A stretch of 64,000 nt of DNA from Methylosinus sporium (lineage in GTDB: Bacteria; Pseudomonadota; Alphaproteobacteria; Rhizobiales; Beijerinckiaceae): assembly GCF_003113265.1 (NCBI RefSeq), contig NZ_PUIV01000001.1:372001-436000 (forward strand), given 5' to 3'. The notes below the pieces were generated by a model. That model had not been told where the DNA came from. It made no database searches and saw nothing but the letters and a program-made list of their open reading frames with translations. The position numbers and the translations under genes were made by a program. The first letter of the stretch is position 1. The number at the start of each line of letters is the position of its first letter. This document shows, piece by piece, positions 53,934 through 63,250 of this stretch.

Positions 53934-54107
53934 ATGAACCGTCCGCAGTCGGCGCTTTTCCATAAGCACGCGCCCGCCGCTCACGCGCAGGCCGCGCGCC
54001 CCGACGACCGCGTCTCGTTCCTGCGCCTCTCGGCGGGCGAGCGGCTCCTCGCCGCCGCCGCCGTATCGGCGTTGCTGTGGGCCGGCGTCTATTGGGCGCT
54101 GAACTGA
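53934..54107 (+). CDS. 57-residue single-pass membrane protein heading the znu operon
   Basis: ATG at 53934, stop at 54105. The N-terminal half is polar with several His (FHKHAPAAHAQ), and the C-terminal half is one membrane helix (RLLAAAAVSALLWAGVYWAL). It starts 8 nt after the Zur box and ends 11 nt before znuC, so it is almost certainly made under zinc limitation. I recognise no named family. The His-rich cytoplasmic or periplasmic end could hold zinc for the transporter; that is speculation. Confidence 0.6.
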   Translation: MNRPQSALFHKHAPAAHAQAARPDDRVSFLRLSAGERLLAAAAVSALLWAGVYWALN

Positions 54108-54118
54108 AGGCGCGATTC

Positions 54119-54877
54119 ATGAGCGCTGGAGCGATCCGGCTGGAGAATGTGACGCTCGGCTATGAGCGCCGCCCGGCGGTGCATCATCTTTCCGGCGTCG
54201 TCGAGGCCGGCGCGGCGCTCGCCGTCTGCGGGCCCAATGGCGCCGGCAAATCCACCCTGCTGAAAGGCCTCGCCGGTCTGCTCGCGCCGCTCGGCGGGCG
54301 CATCGCCTTCGACGGGCTCGCGCCGCGCGATATCGCCTATCTGCCGCAGGCGGCCGAGATCGATCAGGCCTTTCCGATCGATGTGCTGGATTTCATCTGC
54401 ATGGGCGCGATGCGCCGCATCGGCCTCTTCGGCCGCATCGGGCCGCAGGAGCGCGCGCGCGTCGCCGCGGCGATCGCCGCCGTCGGTCTCGACGGCTTCG
54501 AGGACAGGCAGATCGGCACGCTCTCCGGCGGCCAGATGCAGCGCGCGCTGTTCGCGCGGCTTTTGGTCGAGGATCGCCCGGTCATTCTGCTCGATGAGCC
54601 TTTCGGCGCCATCGACGCCGCCACCATCGACGATCTGGTGCGAATCATCGCCCGCTGGCGCGAGGAGCGCCGCACCGTGATCGCGGTTCTGCACGAGCTC
54701 GATCTCGCCCGCCGGGTCTTTCCGCAGGCGCTGCTGCTGGCGCGCGAGCCCCTGTTCTGGGGCGCGACGCAAGAGGCCTTGTCCGAGGCCCGCCTCGCCG
54801 AGGCGAGTCGCATGGTCGAGGCTTTCGACCGCGATGCGGAGGAATGCCGGCGCGACGAGACTCCCGATGCTGCATGA
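54119..54877 (+). CDS. znuC: Zinc ABC transporter ATP-binding protein
   Basis: 252 residues from the ATG at 54119. Walker A GPNGAGKSTLLKGL (~residue 40), signature LSGGQMQRALFAR, Walker B VILLDEPFGAID and switch His in VLHELDLARR. The ZnuC/MntB-type family. Zinc rather than manganese is favoured by the Zur box upstream and by the COG0523 gene downstream. Its end overlaps znuB by 11 nt. Confidence 0.9.
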   Translation: MSAGAIRLENVTLGYERRPAVHHLSGVVEAGAALAVCGPNGAGKSTLLKGLAGLLAPLGGRIAFDGLAPRDIAYLPQAAEIDQAFPIDVLDFICMGAMRRIGLFGRIGPQERARVAAAIAAVGLDGFEDRQIGTLSGGQMQRALFARLLVEDRPVILLDEPFGAIDAATIDDLVRIIARWREERRTVIAVLHELDLARRVFPQALLLAREPLFWGATQEALSEARLAEASRMVEAFDRDAEECRRDETPDAA

Positions 54878-55736
54878 TCTCTTCATCGCGCCTTTCTTCG
54901 ATTATGAGTTCATGCGCCGCGCCCTCATCGGCGCGGTGGCGCTCTCCATCTCCGGCTGTCCGCTCGGCGTGTTTCTCATTCTGCGGCGCATGTCGCTGGC
55001 CGGCGACGCGCTCTCGCACGCCATATTGCCGGGCGCGGCGCTCGGCTATCTCGCCTGCGGCCTGTCGCTGCCGGCCATGACCTTCGGCGGCCTGCTCGCC
55101 GGCCTCGCCGTCGCCGTCGCCTCGAGCGCGGCGGCGCGTTGGACCGCCCTGCGCGAGGATGCTTCGCTCGCGGCTTTCTATCTCGTCTCGCTCGCGCTCG
55201 GCGTCGCCCTCGTCTCGCTCAAGGGCTCGAATGTCGATCTCCTGCATGTGCTGTTCGGCTCGGTGCTGGCGCTCGACGACGCCACTCTGATCTTCCTCGC
55301 CGCCATTGCGAGCGTCACGCTCGCGGCGCTCGCGCTCGCCTATCGGGCGCTGGCGCTGGACACTTTCGATCCTTTGTTCGCGCGCCGCGTCACGCCTTTG
55401 GGGGAATGGATTCCCTTCGCCTTTCTGGCGCTGGTGGTGCTCAATCTGGTGGCCGGATTCCACGCGCTCGGCACGCTGATGGCGGTTGGAATCATCATGC
55501 TGCCGGCCGCCTCGGCGCGGCTGTGGACCCGCGGTCTCACCGGGGCCCTGCCGCTGGCGGCGGCGATCGGCGCCGCCTCTTCCTATTTCGGCCTCGTCCT
55601 GTCCTTCCACTCCGGCCTCGCCGCGGGGCCGGTGATCATCCTCATGGCGGGCGGCGCTTACTTCCTCTCTTTGATTTTCGGAAAGACAGGCGGCGTGATT
55701 CGCTTGCGGAGGCCGAAGCGACATTTGGAGGGATGA
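54867..55736 (+). CDS. znuB: Zinc ABC transporter permease
   Basis: 289 residues from the ATG at 54867 (an ATG at 54834 lies in znuC). About eight hydrophobic helices; family segments FMRRALIGAVALSISGCPLGVFLILRRMSLAGDALSHAILPGAALGY (in parts) and LNLVAGFHALGTLMAVGIIMLPAASARLW (in parts) are ABC-3 family hallmarks. Overlaps znuC by 11 nt and is followed by znuA after 1 nt. Confidence 0.92.
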   Translation: MLHDLFIAPFFDYEFMRRALIGAVALSISGCPLGVFLILRRMSLAGDALSHAILPGAALGYLACGLSLPAMTFGGLLAGLAVAVASSAAARWTALREDASLAAFYLVSLALGVALVSLKGSNVDLLHVLFGSVLALDDATLIFLAAIASVTLAALALAYRALALDTFDPLFARRVTPLGEWIPFAFLALVVLNLVAGFHALGTLMAVGIIMLPAASARLWTRGLTGALPLAAAIGAASSYFGLVLSFHSGLAAGPVIILMAGGAYFLSLIFGKTGGVIRLRRPKRHLEG

Positions 55737-55737
55737 C

Positions 55738-56673
55738 ATGGAATCGTTGCGCGAGACGTCCTCGAAATTTCCCCGCCCCCTGAGCCTTGCGACGCGTCGC
55801 GCTGTCCTCGCGACGCTCGCGCTTTTCGCCTCGCCGCTGCGCGCCCAGCCCGCGCCGCCGCCGCCCCCCCGGCTTCCCGTCGTCGCCAGCTTTTCTATTC
55901 TCGGCGATCTCGTCCGCATCGTCGGCGGCGATCGCGTCGACGTCGCGACCATTGTCGGGCCGGACGGCGACGCCCATGTCTATCAGCCGAGCCCGCAGGA
56001 CGGGCGCCGCCTCGCCGCGGCGAAGCTCGTCTTCGTCAACGGCCTCGGCTTCGAAGGTTGGATCGACCGCCTCGTCTCCGCCTCCAAGACAAAGGCGCGC
56101 ATCGTCACCGTGAGCCGGGCCGTCACGCCGCGCAAAGATGGCGAGGGGGTCGATCCGCACGCCTGGCAGGATGTCGCCAATGTGAAAATCTATGCCGCCA
56201 ACATAAGAGACGCTCTCATAGAGGCCGATCCCGACGGCGCCGAGCGCTATAAGGTCAATGCGGCGCAATATCTCCATGCGCTCGGCGCGCTCGACGCCGA
56301 GATCGTCGCGGCGATCGACGCCATTCCGCGGGCGCGCCGCCGCGTCGTCTCCACCCATGACGCTTTCGGCTATTTCGCCGCGCGCTATGGCGTGGAATTC
56401 ATCGCCCCGCAGGGCGTCTCCACCGACGCCGAGGCGAGCGCGCGCGATATCGCCCGCATCGTCGATGCTGTGAAGGCGCATAAGGTCGCGGCTGTGTTCC
56501 TCGAGAATGTCGTCGATCCGCGCTTCGCCAAGCGCATCGCCGCGGAAACGGGAGCCAAGGTCGGCGGCACGCTCTATTCGGACGCGCTCTCCGCGCCGGA
56601 CGGCCCGGCGCCGAACTATCTTCGGCTGATGCGCTTCAATGTGACGCAATTGACCCAGGCGCTGAGGCCCTGA
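55738..56673 (+). CDS. znuA: Zinc-binding periplasmic protein ZnuA
   Basis: 311 residues. Signal peptide (RRAVLATLALFASPLRA-QP) after a polar N-terminus. The cluster A-I solute-binding fold has metal ligands: His in GDAHVYQPSP, His in DPHAWQD, His in STHDAFGYFA, and a late Asp in TLYSDALSAP. It lacks the long His/Asp-rich loop of many ZnuA proteins, so by itself it could bind Mn; the zinc call rests on the operon context. Order here is znuC-znuB-znuA, with the binding protein last. Confidence 0.85.
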   Translation: MESLRETSSKFPRPLSLATRRAVLATLALFASPLRAQPAPPPPPRLPVVASFSILGDLVRIVGGDRVDVATIVGPDGDAHVYQPSPQDGRRLAAAKLVFVNGLGFEGWIDRLVSASKTKARIVTVSRAVTPRKDGEGVDPHAWQDVANVKIYAANIRDALIEADPDGAERYKVNAAQYLHALGALDAEIVAAIDAIPRARRRVVSTHDAFGYFAARYGVEFIAPQGVSTDAEASARDIARIVDAVKAHKVAAVFLENVVDPRFAKRIAAETGAKVGGTLYSDALSAPDGPAPNYLRLMRFNVTQLTQALRP

Positions 56674-56756
56674 CGTCGCCGACGACTTTCGGCCGGATTT
56701 TCGTCTATACTGCGCGAAGGGCGCGAGATTGCCGCGCGTCGCGGAGCCTTGTTCTC

Positions 56757-57305
56757 ATGCATTGTCCCTTTCCTCTCGGCGCCGGCGCCATCTTGGCCTT
56801 GTCCGTCGTAGCCGCCGCGGCGGACGAGATTCCGCGCCGCAAGGCGGGGCTGTGGCGGATCGAGCATACGCAGGGCGCCGCCTCGCGCCTCGTCGGACCG
56901 ATGGAGACCTGTGTCGACGAGAAGACCGACGACCTCTTGCGCCAGCGCTTCGGCGGGCAGGAGCAGCAATGTGAGAAGATGAGCTTTCGGCGAGAGGGCG
57001 ACAAATATCGCATGAGCTCGGTCTGCAAGATCGGCGACCGCGTGGCGACGACGGAGGGGACTTTCACCGGCAGTTTCCAGTCCGCCTATCGCGCCGAGCT
57101 GCATATGACTTTCGACCCGCCGTTGTCCTCGCGCGCCCCCTCCGACATTGTGATGGAGGCGAAATGGCTCGGTCCCTGCAAGCCGGGGCAGAAGCCCGGC
57201 GATGTGGACGCGCCGGCGCTGAAGGCGCTCGGCGGCCCGGGCGGACAGATGAACATGCAGGAGCTCATGAAAATGCGCGATCAGCTCCGCAAAGGCGCGC
57301 AATAG
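56757..57305 (+). CDS. DUF3617-domain secreted protein
   Basis: 182 residues with signal peptide ([17 protein letters not shown]). DUF3617 landmarks: [10 protein letters not shown] and a conserved cysteine series ([30 protein letters not shown]). Four cysteines suggest two disulfides. Family function is unknown. It sits between znuA (83 nt) and the COG0523 gene (10 nt), so it may be part of the zinc regulon, but a TATACT at 56706 could be the -10 of its own promoter. Confidence 0.85.
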   Translation: MHCPFPLGAGAILALSVVAAAADEIPRRKAGLWRIEHTQGAASRLVGPMETCVDEKTDDLLRQRFGGQEQQCEKMSFRREGDKYRMSSVCKIGDRVATTEGTFTGSFQSAYRAELHMTFDPPLSSRAPSDIVMEAKWLGPCKPGQKPGDVDAPALKALGGPGGQMNMQELMKMRDQLRKGAQ

Positions 57306-57315
57306 GAGCAGCCCC

Positions 57316-58437
57316 TTGACCGACAAGATTCCCGTCACCGTCCTCACCGGCTATCTCGGCGCCGGCAAGACGACTCTTCTCAACCGCATTCTCACCGAGC
57401 AGCACGGGCGGCGCTACGCCGTCATCGTCAATGAGTTCGGCGAGATCGGCATAGACAATGACCTCGTCGTCGGCGCCGACGAGGAAATCTTCGAGATGAA
57501 CAATGGCTGCATCTGCTGCACCGTGCGCGGCGATCTCATCCGCATCATCGAAGGTCTGCTGAAGCGCCGCGGCAAATTCGACGCCATCATCGTCGAGACG
57601 ACCGGCGTCGCTGATCCGGCGCCGGTGGCGCAGACATTCTTCGTCGACGCTGATGTGAAGAAGGCGGCGCGGCTCGACGCGGTGGTGACGCTCGCCGACG
57701 CGAAGTTTTTGGCGCAGCGCCTGGCCGATGCGCCGGAGGCGAAAAATCAGATCGCTTTCGCCGATGTGATCGTGCTGAACAAGACCGATCTCGTGACGCG
57801 CGAGGAGCTCGCCGAGGTGGAGGGCCGCATTCGCGCCATCAATCCTTATGCGACGCTGCATCGTGCGGTGAAGGCCGATGTGCCGATCGCGGCGGTGCTG
57901 GAGCGCAATGCTTTCGATCTCGATCGCATATTGGAGATCGAGCCGCGCTTCCTCGAGGCGGAGGATCGCGATCATCACGATCATGGTCACGGCAATCATC
58001 ACCATGAGCATGAGCATGACCATGACCATGAGTGCGGGCCGGATTGCGGCCACGATCATCATCACGAGCACGAACATCACGCGCACGCGCATCACGACGA
58101 TCACCGCCATGGGCTGAAGCATTATCACGATGAGGAGATGGGCTCGGTCTCCATCCTTCACGAGGGCGAGCTCGATCCCAATGTCTTCGTGCCCTGGCTC
58201 AATGAATTCGTGCAGCGCGAAGGCGCGGATATTCTACGCTGCAAGGGCATCGTCGCCTTCACGGGCGAGCCGAAGCGCTTCGTCTTCCAGGGCGTGCATA
58301 TGATTTTGGACGGCGATCTGCAGCGCGACTGGCGCCCGGACGAAAAGCGCAGCGCCCGCCTCGTCTTCATCGGCCGCAAGTTGAAGGAAGAGGCGATCCG
58401 CGAGAGCTTCGAGACGGAAGTGCTGCGGCGGACGTAG
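57316..58437 (+). CDS. COG0523/CobW-family GTPase with His-rich loop, probable zinc chaperone
   Basis: 373 residues, TTG start at 57316 with AGGAG upstream. G-domain: P-loop [19 protein letters not shown], the metal-binding CICC ([12 protein letters not shown]), [12 protein letters not shown] and VLNKTDLVT. Between the GTPase and the CobW C-terminal domain is a dramatic stretch of His/Asp/Glu (about residues 216-270, with repeats of HDH and HEH), a metal-holding loop. The C-terminal KGIVAF and FQGVHM are typical. Such proteins (ZigA/ZagA-like) deliver zinc to client enzymes when zinc is short. Placed after znuCBA, it fits that role; cobalt for cobalamin is less likely since no cob genes are near. 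Confidence 0.88.
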   Translation: MTDKIPVTVLTGYLGAGKTTLLNRILTEQHGRRYAVIVNEFGEIGIDNDLVVGADEEIFEMNNGCICCTVRGDLIRIIEGLLKRRGKFDAIIVETTGVADPAPVAQTFFVDADVKKAARLDAVVTLADAKFLAQRLADAPEAKNQIAFADVIVLNKTDLVTREELAEVEGRIRAINPYATLHRAVKADVPIAAVLERNAFDLDRILEIEPRFLEAEDRDHHDHGHGNHHHEHEHDHDHECGPDCGHDHHHEHEHHAHAHHDDHRHGLKHYHDEEMGSVSILHEGELDPNVFVPWLNEFVQREGADILRCKGIVAFTGEPKRFVFQGVHMILDGDLQRDWRPDEKRSARLVFIGRKLKEEAIRESFETEVLRRT

Positions 58438-58489
58438 CTTCCGACGCTCTCCGGGGGCCTGCGGCGGATTTTTGCCGGCCGAAAGACGA

Positions 58490-58513
58490 CGCCCGTCGCG
58501 CGCGCGACGGGCG
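58490..58513. terminator. Perfect 24-nt palindrome after the COG0523 gene
   Basis: CGCCCGTCGCGC directly followed by its reverse complement, 52 nt after the stop. GC-only with no T-run; terminator or repeat. Confidence 0.5.
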
Positions 58514-58610
58514 GAAGCGGCGCGCCGCCGCGACCTTCGGCATATTGTCGTCGCAAACCTCTTGCTAACTGCCGCCGGCAATCCGATGATTCGGAACGAG
58601 AGGGTGAAAA

Positions 58611-60890
58611 ATGGCCGAAAAGCCGCCGAAACGCGAACGTCCGGTCTTCACCGACAAGGAGGCGCTGCTCTATCACTCGCGCGGGCGCCCCGGCAAAATC
58701 GCCGTCGTGCCCACCAAGCCGATGGCCACGCAGCGCGATCTCTCGCTCGCCTATTCGCCCGGCGTCGCCGCGCCCGTGCTGGCCATAGCGGAAAGCCCGT
58801 CCCTCGCTTTCGACTATACGGCCAAGGGCAATCTCGTCGCCGTCATCACCAATGGCACGGCGATTCTCGGCCTCGGCAATCTCGGCGCGCTCGCGGCCAA
58901 GCCCGTGATGGAAGGCAAGGCGACCTTGTTCAAGCGCTTCGCCGATATCGACTCCATCGATCTCGAGATCGACACGCAGGAGGTGGAGGCCTTCATCGCC
59001 GCCGTGCGCTATCTCGGCCCTTCCTTCGGCGGCATAAATCTCGAGGATATCAAAGCGCCCGAGTGCTTCGTCATCGAGGAGCGCCTGCGCGAATTGATGG
59101 ACATTCCGGTCTTTCACGACGATCAGCACGGCACGGCGATCATCTCCAGCGCCGGCCTCTTGAATGCGCTGCATCTCACCGGCCGCGACATAAAGAACAC
59201 GCGCCTCGTCTGCAATGGCGCGGGCGCTGCCGGCATCGCCTGTCTCGATCTCGCCAAGGCCATGGGTTTCGCGCCGCAGAATGTCATTCTCTGCGACACG
59301 AAAGGCGTCGTCTATCGCGGCCGCGTCGAGGGCATGAATCAATGGAAGAGCGCCCATGCCGTCGAGACGAGCGCGCGCACGCTCGCCGAGGCGCTGGACG
59401 GCGCCGATATTTTCTTCGGCCTCTCGGTGAAAGGCGCGCTGACGCCCGACATGTTGAAGACCATGGCGCCGGACCCGATCGTCTTCGCAATGGCCAATCC
59501 CGATCCCGAGATCACGCCGGAGGAGGCGCTCGCCGCGCGGCCGGACGCCATCGTCGCCACGGGACGCTCCGACTATCCCAATCAGATCAACAATGTTCTG
59601 GGGTTCCCGTATATTTTCCGCGGCGCGCTCGATGTGCGCGCCAAGACGATCAATATGGAAATGAAGATCGCCGCGGCGAAAGCCCTCGCCGAGCTCGCGC
59701 GTGAGGATGTGCCGGACGAGGTCGCCAACGCCTATCAGGGCGCGCGCCCGCGCTTCGGCCGCGACTATATCATCCCCGCGCCTTTCGATCCGCGCCTCAT
59801 CTCCATCGTGCCGCCGGCGGTGGCGCGCGCCGCGATGGATTCGGGCGTCGCGCGCCATCCGATCGTCGATATGAACGTCTATCGCGCCGAGCTGTCCGCG
59901 CGGCGCGATCCGATCGCCGGGCTGATGCACACGATCTATGACCGCGTGCGGCGCGATCCCAAGCGCGTCGTCTTCGCCGAGGGCGAGGAGGAGCAGGTCA
60001 TTCGCGCCGCGCTCTCCTTCGTCGCGCAAGGATTGGGCCGCGCCATTCTCGTCGGCCGCGAGGAGCGCGTGGCGCAGATGGCCAAGAGCGCCGGATTGGA
60101 GCTCGGCGATCAGATCGAGGTGCACAACGCCAAGCTCTCCTCGCGCAATGGCGTCTATGCGCAATTTCTGTTCGAGCGGCTGCAGCGCAAGGGCTATTTG
60201 TTCCGCGATTGCCAACGCCTCATCAACACCGACCGCAATCATTTCGCTGCGGCCATGGTGGCGCAGGGCGACGCCGACGCGATGGTGACGGGCGTCACCC
60301 GCAATTTCTCCAATGCGCTCGAAGATGTGCGCCATGTCGTGGATCAGAAGCCGGGACACAGGCTCATCGGCGTCTCGCTGGTGCTGGCGCATGGGCGCAT
60401 CGTCGTCGTCGCCGACACGGCGATCACCGAAATGCCGGAGGCCGCCGACCTCGCCGATATAGCGATAGAGGCGGCCGGGGTGGCGCGGCGCATCGGCCTC
60501 GAGCCGCGCGTCGCCATGCTGGCCTTCTCTACTTTCGGCTATCCGCCGGGCGAGCGCACCGCCCGCGTCCATGATGCGGTGCGCGCGCTCGACGCTCGAC
60601 GCGTCGATTTCGAATATGAGGGCGAAATGGCGGCCGATGTGGCGCTCAATCGCCACGCAATGGCGGCCTATCCGTTCTCACGTCTCAGCGACACCGCCAA
60701 TGTGCTGGTCATGCCGGCCTTTCATTCGGCCTCCATTTCGACCAAAATGCTCCAGGAGCTGGGCGGGGCGACCGTGCTCGGTCCCTTGATCGTCGGGCTC
60801 GACAAGCCGATCCAAATCGTTCAATTGGGCGCGACCGACGCCGATATCGTCAATATGGCCGCTTTGGCGGCTTTCGGGGTCGGAGGTTAG
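58611..60890 (+). CDS. maeB: Malic enzyme with C-terminal phosphotransacetylase-like domain
   Basis: 759 residues, the normal length of the MaeB fusion. N-terminal malic enzyme (about 1-430): [36 protein letters not shown] (in parts), [10 protein letters not shown], and the NAD(P) loop [17 protein letters not shown]-terminal Pta-like region (~440-759: [30 protein letters not shown]) that in known MaeB does not make acetyl-phosphate but tunes the enzyme. Converts malate to pyruvate and CO2 with NADP, drawing from the C4 pool of the serine cycle. It has GAGAGGG before the ATG. Confidence 0.94.
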   Translation: MAEKPPKRERPVFTDKEALLYHSRGRPGKIAVVPTKPMATQRDLSLAYSPGVAAPVLAIAESPSLAFDYTAKGNLVAVITNGTAILGLGNLGALAAKPVMEGKATLFKRFADIDSIDLEIDTQEVEAFIAAVRYLGPSFGGINLEDIKAPECFVIEERLRELMDIPVFHDDQHGTAIISSAGLLNALHLTGRDIKNTRLVCNGAGAAGIACLDLAKAMGFAPQNVILCDTKGVVYRGRVEGMNQWKSAHAVETSARTLAEALDGADIFFGLSVKGALTPDMLKTMAPDPIVFAMANPDPEITPEEALAARPDAIVATGRSDYPNQINNVLGFPYIFRGALDVRAKTINMEMKIAAAKALAELAREDVPDEVANAYQGARPRFGRDYIIPAPFDPRLISIVPPAVARAAMDSGVARHPIVDMNVYRAELSARRDPIAGLMHTIYDRVRRDPKRVVFAEGEEEQVIRAALSFVAQGLGRAILVGREERVAQMAKSAGLELGDQIEVHNAKLSSRNGVYAQFLFERLQRKGYLFRDCQRLINTDRNHFAAAMVAQGDADAMVTGVTRNFSNALEDVRHVVDQKPGHRLIGVSLVLAHGRIVVVADTAITEMPEAADLADIAIEAAGVARRIGLEPRVAMLAFSTFGYPPGERTARVHDAVRALDARRVDFEYEGEMAADVALNRHAMAAYPFSRLSDTANVLVMPAFHSASISTKMLQELGGATVLGPLIVGLDKPIQIVQLGATDADIVNMAALAAFGVGG

Positions 60891-60992
60891 GGCCGGCCCG
60901 CCGGCGCGCGGCCCGAACTGCCATTTTGTCATGGCGACGAAATAGTTTCGCTGCAATGACACTCCATTGGACCGAATGAGAGACCACATACG

Positions 60993-62297
60993 ATGAACAT
61001 CACCATGATCGGATCGGGCTATGTCGGCCTCGTATCCGGCGCCTGCTTCGCCGATTTCGGCCATGTCGTGACCTGCGTCGACAGCGACGCCTCCAAGATC
61101 GAGCGGCTGCTGCGCGGCGAAATTCCGATCTACGAGCCCGGCCTCGACGAGCTCGTCGCCAATAATGTGAAGCAGAACCGCCTGTTCTTCACCACCGATC
61201 TCACCCCCGCCGTGCGCGGCGCGGACGCTGTGTTCATCGCCGTCGGCACGCCCTCGCGCCGCGGCGACGGCCATGCCGATCTCTCCTATGTCTACGCCGC
61301 CGCCGAGACGATCGGCCGCGCGCTCGACAAATTCACCGTCATCGTCAACAAATCCACCGTGCCGGTCGGCACGGGCGACGAGGTCGAGCGCCTCATCCGC
61401 GAGGTCAATCCCAAGGCCGATTTCGCGGTCGTCTCCAATCCGGAATTTTTGCGCGAAGGCGCGGCGATCGAGGATTTCAAGCGCCCGGACCGCGTCGTCA
61501 TCGGCGTCGAGGACGACCGCGCCCGCGAGGTGATGGCGGAAATCTACCGTCCGCTGAGCCTCAACCAGCCGCCGCTGGTCTTCGTCGGCCGCCGCACTTC
61601 CGAGCTCACCAAATATGCGGCCAACGCCTTTCTCGCCACCAAGATCACCTTCATCAACGAGGTCGCCGACCTCTGCGAGAAAGTGGGCGCGGATGTGCAG
61701 GATGTCGCGCGCGGCATCGGCCTCGACAATCGTATCGGCTCGAAATTCCTGCACGCCGGGCCGGGCTATGGCGGCTCCTGCTTCCCCAAGGACACGCTCG
61801 CCCTGCTGAAGACCGGCCAGGACTATTCCGCGCCGCTGCGCATCGTCGAGACTGTCGTTGCGGTCAATGATTCCCGCAAGCGCGCCATGGCGCGCAAAGT
61901 GATCTCGGCGCTCGGCGGCTCGGTGCGCGGCAAGAAGATCGGCCTGCTCGGCCTCGCCTTCAAGCCCAATACCGACGACATGCGCGACGCGCCTTCGCTC
62001 GCCATCGTGGCCTCGCTCGCCGGTGACGGCGCCAAGGTCCACGCCTATGACCCCGAGAGCATGGGTCAGGCGAAGCCGCTGATGCCGGAAGTGACCTTCT
62101 GCGACGACCCTTATCAGACGGCGGAAGGCGCCGATGCGCTGGTCATCGTCACCGAATGGGACGCGTTCCGCGCGCTCGATCTCGATCGCGTCAAGACGCT
62201 GTTGAAGACGCCGGTGATCGTCGATCTGCGCAACATCTACCGCGCGGCCGACATTCGCAAACGCGGCTTCACCTATCTGAGCGTCGGCCGCGAGTAA
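60993..62297 (+). CDS. ugd: UDP-glucose 6-dehydrogenase
   Basis: 434 residues. Makes UDP-glucuronate from UDP-glucose with 2 NAD+. Rossmann start MNITMIGSGYVGLVSGACFADFGH (in parts), STVPVGTGDEV, catalytic Cys in GPGYGGSCFPKD, and GLAFKPNTDDMRDAPSLAI. Supplies uronic acid for surface polysaccharide; no other sugar gene is adjacent. 103 nt after maeB, likely its own unit; ends at a strong bidirectional hairpin. Confidence 0.96.
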   Translation: MNITMIGSGYVGLVSGACFADFGHVVTCVDSDASKIERLLRGEIPIYEPGLDELVANNVKQNRLFFTTDLTPAVRGADAVFIAVGTPSRRGDGHADLSYVYAAAETIGRALDKFTVIVNKSTVPVGTGDEVERLIREVNPKADFAVVSNPEFLREGAAIEDFKRPDRVVIGVEDDRAREVMAEIYRPLSLNQPPLVFVGRRTSELTKYAANAFLATKITFINEVADLCEKVGADVQDVARGIGLDNRIGSKFLHAGPGYGGSCFPKDTLALLKTGQDYSAPLRIVETVVAVNDSRKRAMARKVISALGGSVRGKKIGLLGLAFKPNTDDMRDAPSLAIVASLAGDGAKVHAYDPESMGQAKPLMPEVTFCDDPYQTAEGADALVIVTEWDAFRALDLDRVKTLLKTPVIVDLRNIYRAADIRKRGFTYLSVGRE

Positions 62298-62320
62298 GGC
62301 GGAATACGATAGAATATCGA

Positions 62321-62374
62321 GCCGCTCGCCCGGCGCTCCTCCCGCTCGCGCGGGGAGAGCGCCGGGCGGGCGGC
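62321..62374. terminator. Bidirectional long hairpin between ugd and hydrolase genes
   Basis: The 18-nt arms GCCGCTCGCCCGGCGCTC and GAGCGCCGGGCGGGCGGC pair with a single mismatch, and an inner CTCCCCGC-type stem continues it. Lies exactly between the convergent stops. Confidence 0.7.
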
Positions 62375-63244
62375 TCAGTCTCCGGCGTAGCGCGCGAGAA
62401 ACGCGGCCGCTTCGCGCAGCGAGGCGCGCGCCTCCGGCATGAAGGCGACGCCCAATTGCCAGCCATGCGGCACAGACGCGAAAATCGTCAGCTCCACTTT
62501 TGTTCCCGCCGCTGCGGCGCGCTCGGCGAGACGGCGCGAATCGTCCAGCAGCAGCTCGTCCGCGCCCACATGCAATAGAAGCGGCGGCAGGCCGGAGAGA
62601 TCGCCGAACAGCGGCGAGGCTTCGAGCTCGCGCGTGCTCGCCTCGCCGAGATATTGCCGCGCGGCCAGCCGCAGCGCGCGCCGCGTGAAGATCGGGTCTT
62701 TCCCCTCATTGTCGCGCGTCGAGGCGCCGCTCGCGGAAAGATCGGTCCAGGGCGAGAACAGCGCCGCCGCGCGCGGCAACGGCAGGCCGCGTGCGCGCAG
62801 CCGCAGCATCAGCGCCAGCGCCAATCCGCCGCCGGCGGAATCTCCGGCGAGCATGAGCGGCCCCAGCGCCGCGAGGCGCTCATAGGCGGCGGTCACATCG
62901 TCGAGCGCGGCCGGAAAACGATGCGCGGGCGCCAGCCGATAGGCGGGGGTGAAGACGTCGAAACCGGCCCGCGCGAAAAAACGCGCGGTCGAGCGGTAGA
63001 GACGCGGCGAGCCGGCCATGAAGGCGCCGCCGTGCAGATAGAGCAGCGTCGCCGCCTCGGCGGAGCCCGTTCTGACCCATTCGCCGGGCGTTTGCGGATC
63101 GGTCTCGGCGGCGCCGGCCGGGGGCCAGGGCCAGCGCAGATTCAGCGCCTGGACGGCCGCTTCGTCTCCCGCCTCGCCGCAAAGGCGCGGACGCAGCGAG
63201 CGCCGCAGGACCGCGCGCGACAAATGCGCCGCAAGGCTCGCCAT
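62375..63244 (-). CDS. Alpha/beta hydrolase, hormone-sensitive lipase family
   Basis: 289 residues. HSL-family esterase: oxyanion motif LYLHGGAFMAGSPRL (HGG), nucleophile elbow GDSAGGGLALALML (Ser in GDSAG), Asp in VGADELLLDD and His in VPHGWQL complete the triad. Likely a carboxylesterase on short-chain esters; substrate unknown. The start is 6 nt after the stop of the Sel1-repeat gene, so the two are co-transcribed. Confidence 0.9.
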   Translation of the reverse strand: MASLAAHLSRAVLRRSLRPRLCGEAGDEAAVQALNLRWPWPPAGAAETDPQTPGEWVRTGSAEAATLLYLHGGAFMAGSPRLYRSTARFFARAGFDVFTPAYRLAPAHRFPAALDDVTAAYERLAALGPLMLAGDSAGGGLALALMLRLRARGLPLPRAAALFSPWTDLSASGASTRDNEGKDPIFTRRALRLAARQYLGEASTRELEASPLFGDLSGLPPLLLHVGADELLLDDSRRLAERAAAAGTKVELTIFASVPHGWQLGVAFMPEARASLREAAAFLARYAGD

Positions 63245-63250
63245 GGCGCG

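Noticed and set aside
58158-60656. An 832-codon minus-strand frame over maeB
   Set aside because: Shadow of the malic enzyme gene; no ribosome-binding site or recognisable domain.
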